The translations under genes and the position numbers were made by a program. 64,000 bases of DNA from Streptomyces sp. NBC_01116 (GTDB lineage: Bacteria; Actinomycetota; Actinomycetes; Streptomycetales; Streptomycetaceae). The notes under the pieces are model-generated. The model had not been told where the DNA came from. It made no database searches and saw only the letters and a program-made list of their open reading frames with translations. Each line of letters starts with the position of its first letter. Within the stretch, counting starts at the first letter, position 1. The stretch covers positions 7,549,501 through 7,613,500 of the forward strand of contig NZ_CP108644.1 of NCBI RefSeq assembly GCF_041435495.1. Reading direction: 5' to 3'. Positions 62,872 through 64,000 of this stretch are shown here, piece by piece.

Positions 62872-63846
62872 TCAGGCGCGGCCGCGCGCCGCCATCCGGG
62901 CCTTGCGGGTGGCGAGCTTCTCGTCGAACTTCGACGCCTCGCTGTCCAGCCCGCCCATGTACAGACCGAGCTCCTCCTGTGCCTTCGCGCCCTCCGGGCC
63001 GAGCCCGTCGATGTCCATGACCTTCAGGAAGCGCAGCACGGGCTGGATCACGTCGTCGTGGTGGATGCGCATGTTGTAGATCTCGCCGATCGCCATCTGC
63101 GCGGCGGCCCGCTCGAAGCCCGGCATGCCGTGTCCGGGCATCCGGAAGTTGACGACGACGTCGCGCACGGCCTGCATGGTCAGGTCCGGGGCCAGCTCGA
63201 AGGCGGCGCCCAGGAGATTGCGGTAGAAGACCATGTGGAGGTTCTCGTCGGTCGCGATGCGGGCCAGCATCCGGTCGCAGACGGGGTCGCCGGACTGGTG
63301 GCCGGTGTTGCGGTGCGAGACGCGGGTGGCCAGCTCCTGGAAGGCGACGTACGCGACGGAGTGCAGCATCGAGTGCCGGTTGTCCGACTCGAAGCCCTCC
63401 GCCATGTGCGCCATGCGGAACTGCTCCAGCTTGTCCGGGTCGACGGCGCGCGAGGTGAGCAGGTAGTCGCGCATCACGATGCCGTGGCGGCCCTCCTCGG
63501 CGGTCCAGCGGTGCACCCAGGTGCCCCAGGCGCCGTCGCGGCCGAACAGGGAGGCGATCTCGTGGTGGTAGCTGGGGAGGTTGTCCTCGGTGAGGAGGTT
63601 CACCACGAGGGCGATCTTGCCGATGTCGGTGACCTTGGACTGGTCGGCCGACCACGCCTCGCCGTCCTCGAAGATCCCGGGGAAGTTCCGGCCGTCGGAG
63701 AAGGGGACGTACTCGTGGGGCATCCAGTCCTTGGCGACCTTGAGATGGCGGTTGAGTTCCTTCTCCACCACCTCTTCCAGCGCGTACAGCAGTTGGGCGT
63801 CGGTCCACGCCTTCGAACTGCCGAGGTGGGGAGAGGTGATCGTCAC
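62872..63846 (-). CDS. Acyl-[ACP] desaturase (diiron)
   Basis: 324 residues. Diiron-binding helices carry EDNLPSYHHEI, WTAEEGRHGIVMRDY and IATDENLHMVFYRNLL, the E..ExxH pattern of soluble stearoyl-ACP desaturases. It would introduce a double bond in fatty acyl-ACP, adjusting membrane fluidity. The GTG start at 63846 has AGGAG upstream. Candidate operators lie immediately before it. The absence of a clear transit or membrane segment fits a cytosolic enzyme. Confidence 0.92.
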   Translation of the reverse strand: MTITSPHLGSSKAWTDAQLLYALEEVVEKELNRHLKVAKDWMPHEYVPFSDGRNFPGIFEDGEAWSADQSKVTDIGKIALVVNLLTEDNLPSYHHEIASLFGRDGAWGTWVHRWTAEEGRHGIVMRDYLLTSRAVDPDKLEQFRMAHMAEGFESDNRHSMLHSVAYVAFQELATRVSHRNTGHQSGDPVCDRMLARIATDENLHMVFYRNLLGAAFELAPDLTMQAVRDVVVNFRMPGHGMPGFERAAAQMAIGEIYNMRIHHDDVIQPVLRFLKVMDIDGLGPEGAKAQEELGLYMGGLDSEASKFDEKLATRKARMAARGRA

Positions 63847-63870
63847 GGGGAGCTCCTGGGGACGGGAGAA

Positions 63871-63920
63871 TTACCTACGGCTTCGTAGGTTACGTGACCG
63901 TAGGTTAAGGCGACCGTAAG
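63871..63920. promoter_or_regulatory. CGTAGGTTA operator array upstream of the desaturase
   Basis: ACCTACG-GCTT-CGTAGGT (63873-63890) is a perfect inverted repeat. CGTAGGTTA recurs 15 bp on (63899-63907), and a weaker CGTAAG follows at 63915-63920. The sites lie 25-75 bp before the desaturase start, where a repressor or activator of desaturation would act. The regulator gene is not in the window. Confidence 0.65.
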
Positions 63921-64000
63921 TCCAAAACCAAGCCTGTCCCCGGGAGCGCCTGGATACGCGGAGTCATATGGCCAGGTGAAGGTGGGTGCGAGAGCCTTCG

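Noticed and set aside
59309..63808. A 1499-codon open frame on the minus strand over the helical-repeat gene and desaturase
   Set aside because: It is antisense to two well-supported genes, has low-complexity Gly/Arg/Val composition typical of GC-rich shadow frames, and lacks a ribosome site.

Overview
The window is 64 kb of very GC-rich DNA with dense, mostly plus-strand coding sequence. A conservon operon, a WhiB-like protein, an XRE/DUF397 pair, a two-domain small laccase and an mce operon without mycolic-acid genes all point to a Streptomyces chromosome. I see no rRNA, tRNA, CRISPR, insertion sequence or prophage, and composition is even throughout.

Layout. 1-4.6 kb: the end of a conservon (cvnA, partial, then cvnB, cvnC and cvnD), followed by a cytochrome P450 of the unusual type that lacks the ExxR motif. 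4.8-6.1 kb: a GH4 phospho-glycosidase. 6.2-8.4 kb: a WhiJ/AbaA-like regulatory locus (anti-sigma-like ATPase, XRE regulator, DUF397). 8.5-13.9 kb: a methyltransferase, a YchJ-like protein, an acetyltransferase, an MFS exporter with a C-terminal winged-helix-like domain, an ATP-grasp protein and a 58-residue protein. 14.3-16.1 kb: an SCP2 and acyl-CoA dehydrogenase operon under a 34-bp palindrome. 16.2-22.5 kb: a small hypothetical, a PucR-type regulator and three secreted proteins. 23.0-37.5 kb: a complete mce lipid/steroid importer (ATPase, two YrbE permeases, MceA-F, four Mce-associated proteins), then a lytic transglycosylase and a lipoprotein. 37.7-42.0 kb: PPK2, an ATP-dependent DNA ligase and a LigD-type polymerase in divergent orientation, and a membrane protein. 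42.0-48.1 kb: a secreted redox group, made of a cupredoxin/Ig-like/DUF1080 protein and a ThuA-PQQ sugar dehydrogenase divergent from a small laccase. 48.2-51.4 kb: a SNF2 helicase and an IclR regulator. 51.6-57.8 kb: a sulfonate utilisation operon headed by a 38-residue leader peptide and a DszB-like sulfinate desulfinase. 58.1-63.9 kb: a VOC protein, a WhiB-like protein, a giant helical-repeat protein and an acyl-ACP desaturase with candidate operators.

How the genes fit together. Several groups look like working units. The cvn-P450 group is a signalling complex. The SCP2/dehydrogenase, mce and desaturase genes all concern lipids or steroids. The laccase, cupredoxin and PQQ proteins could form an extracellular electron chain acting on sugars. 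The sulfonate operon couples uptake to two kinds of C-S bond cleavage.

The observations I rate highest are: the DszB catalytic Cys/His/Arg set in the first sulfonate-operon enzyme, and its leader peptide; the duplicated A-B-A-B set of Mce-associated genes; a near-identical 17-bp motif upstream of both the mce operon and a secreted-protein gene; and the extracellular copper/PQQ/3-keto-sugar gene group.
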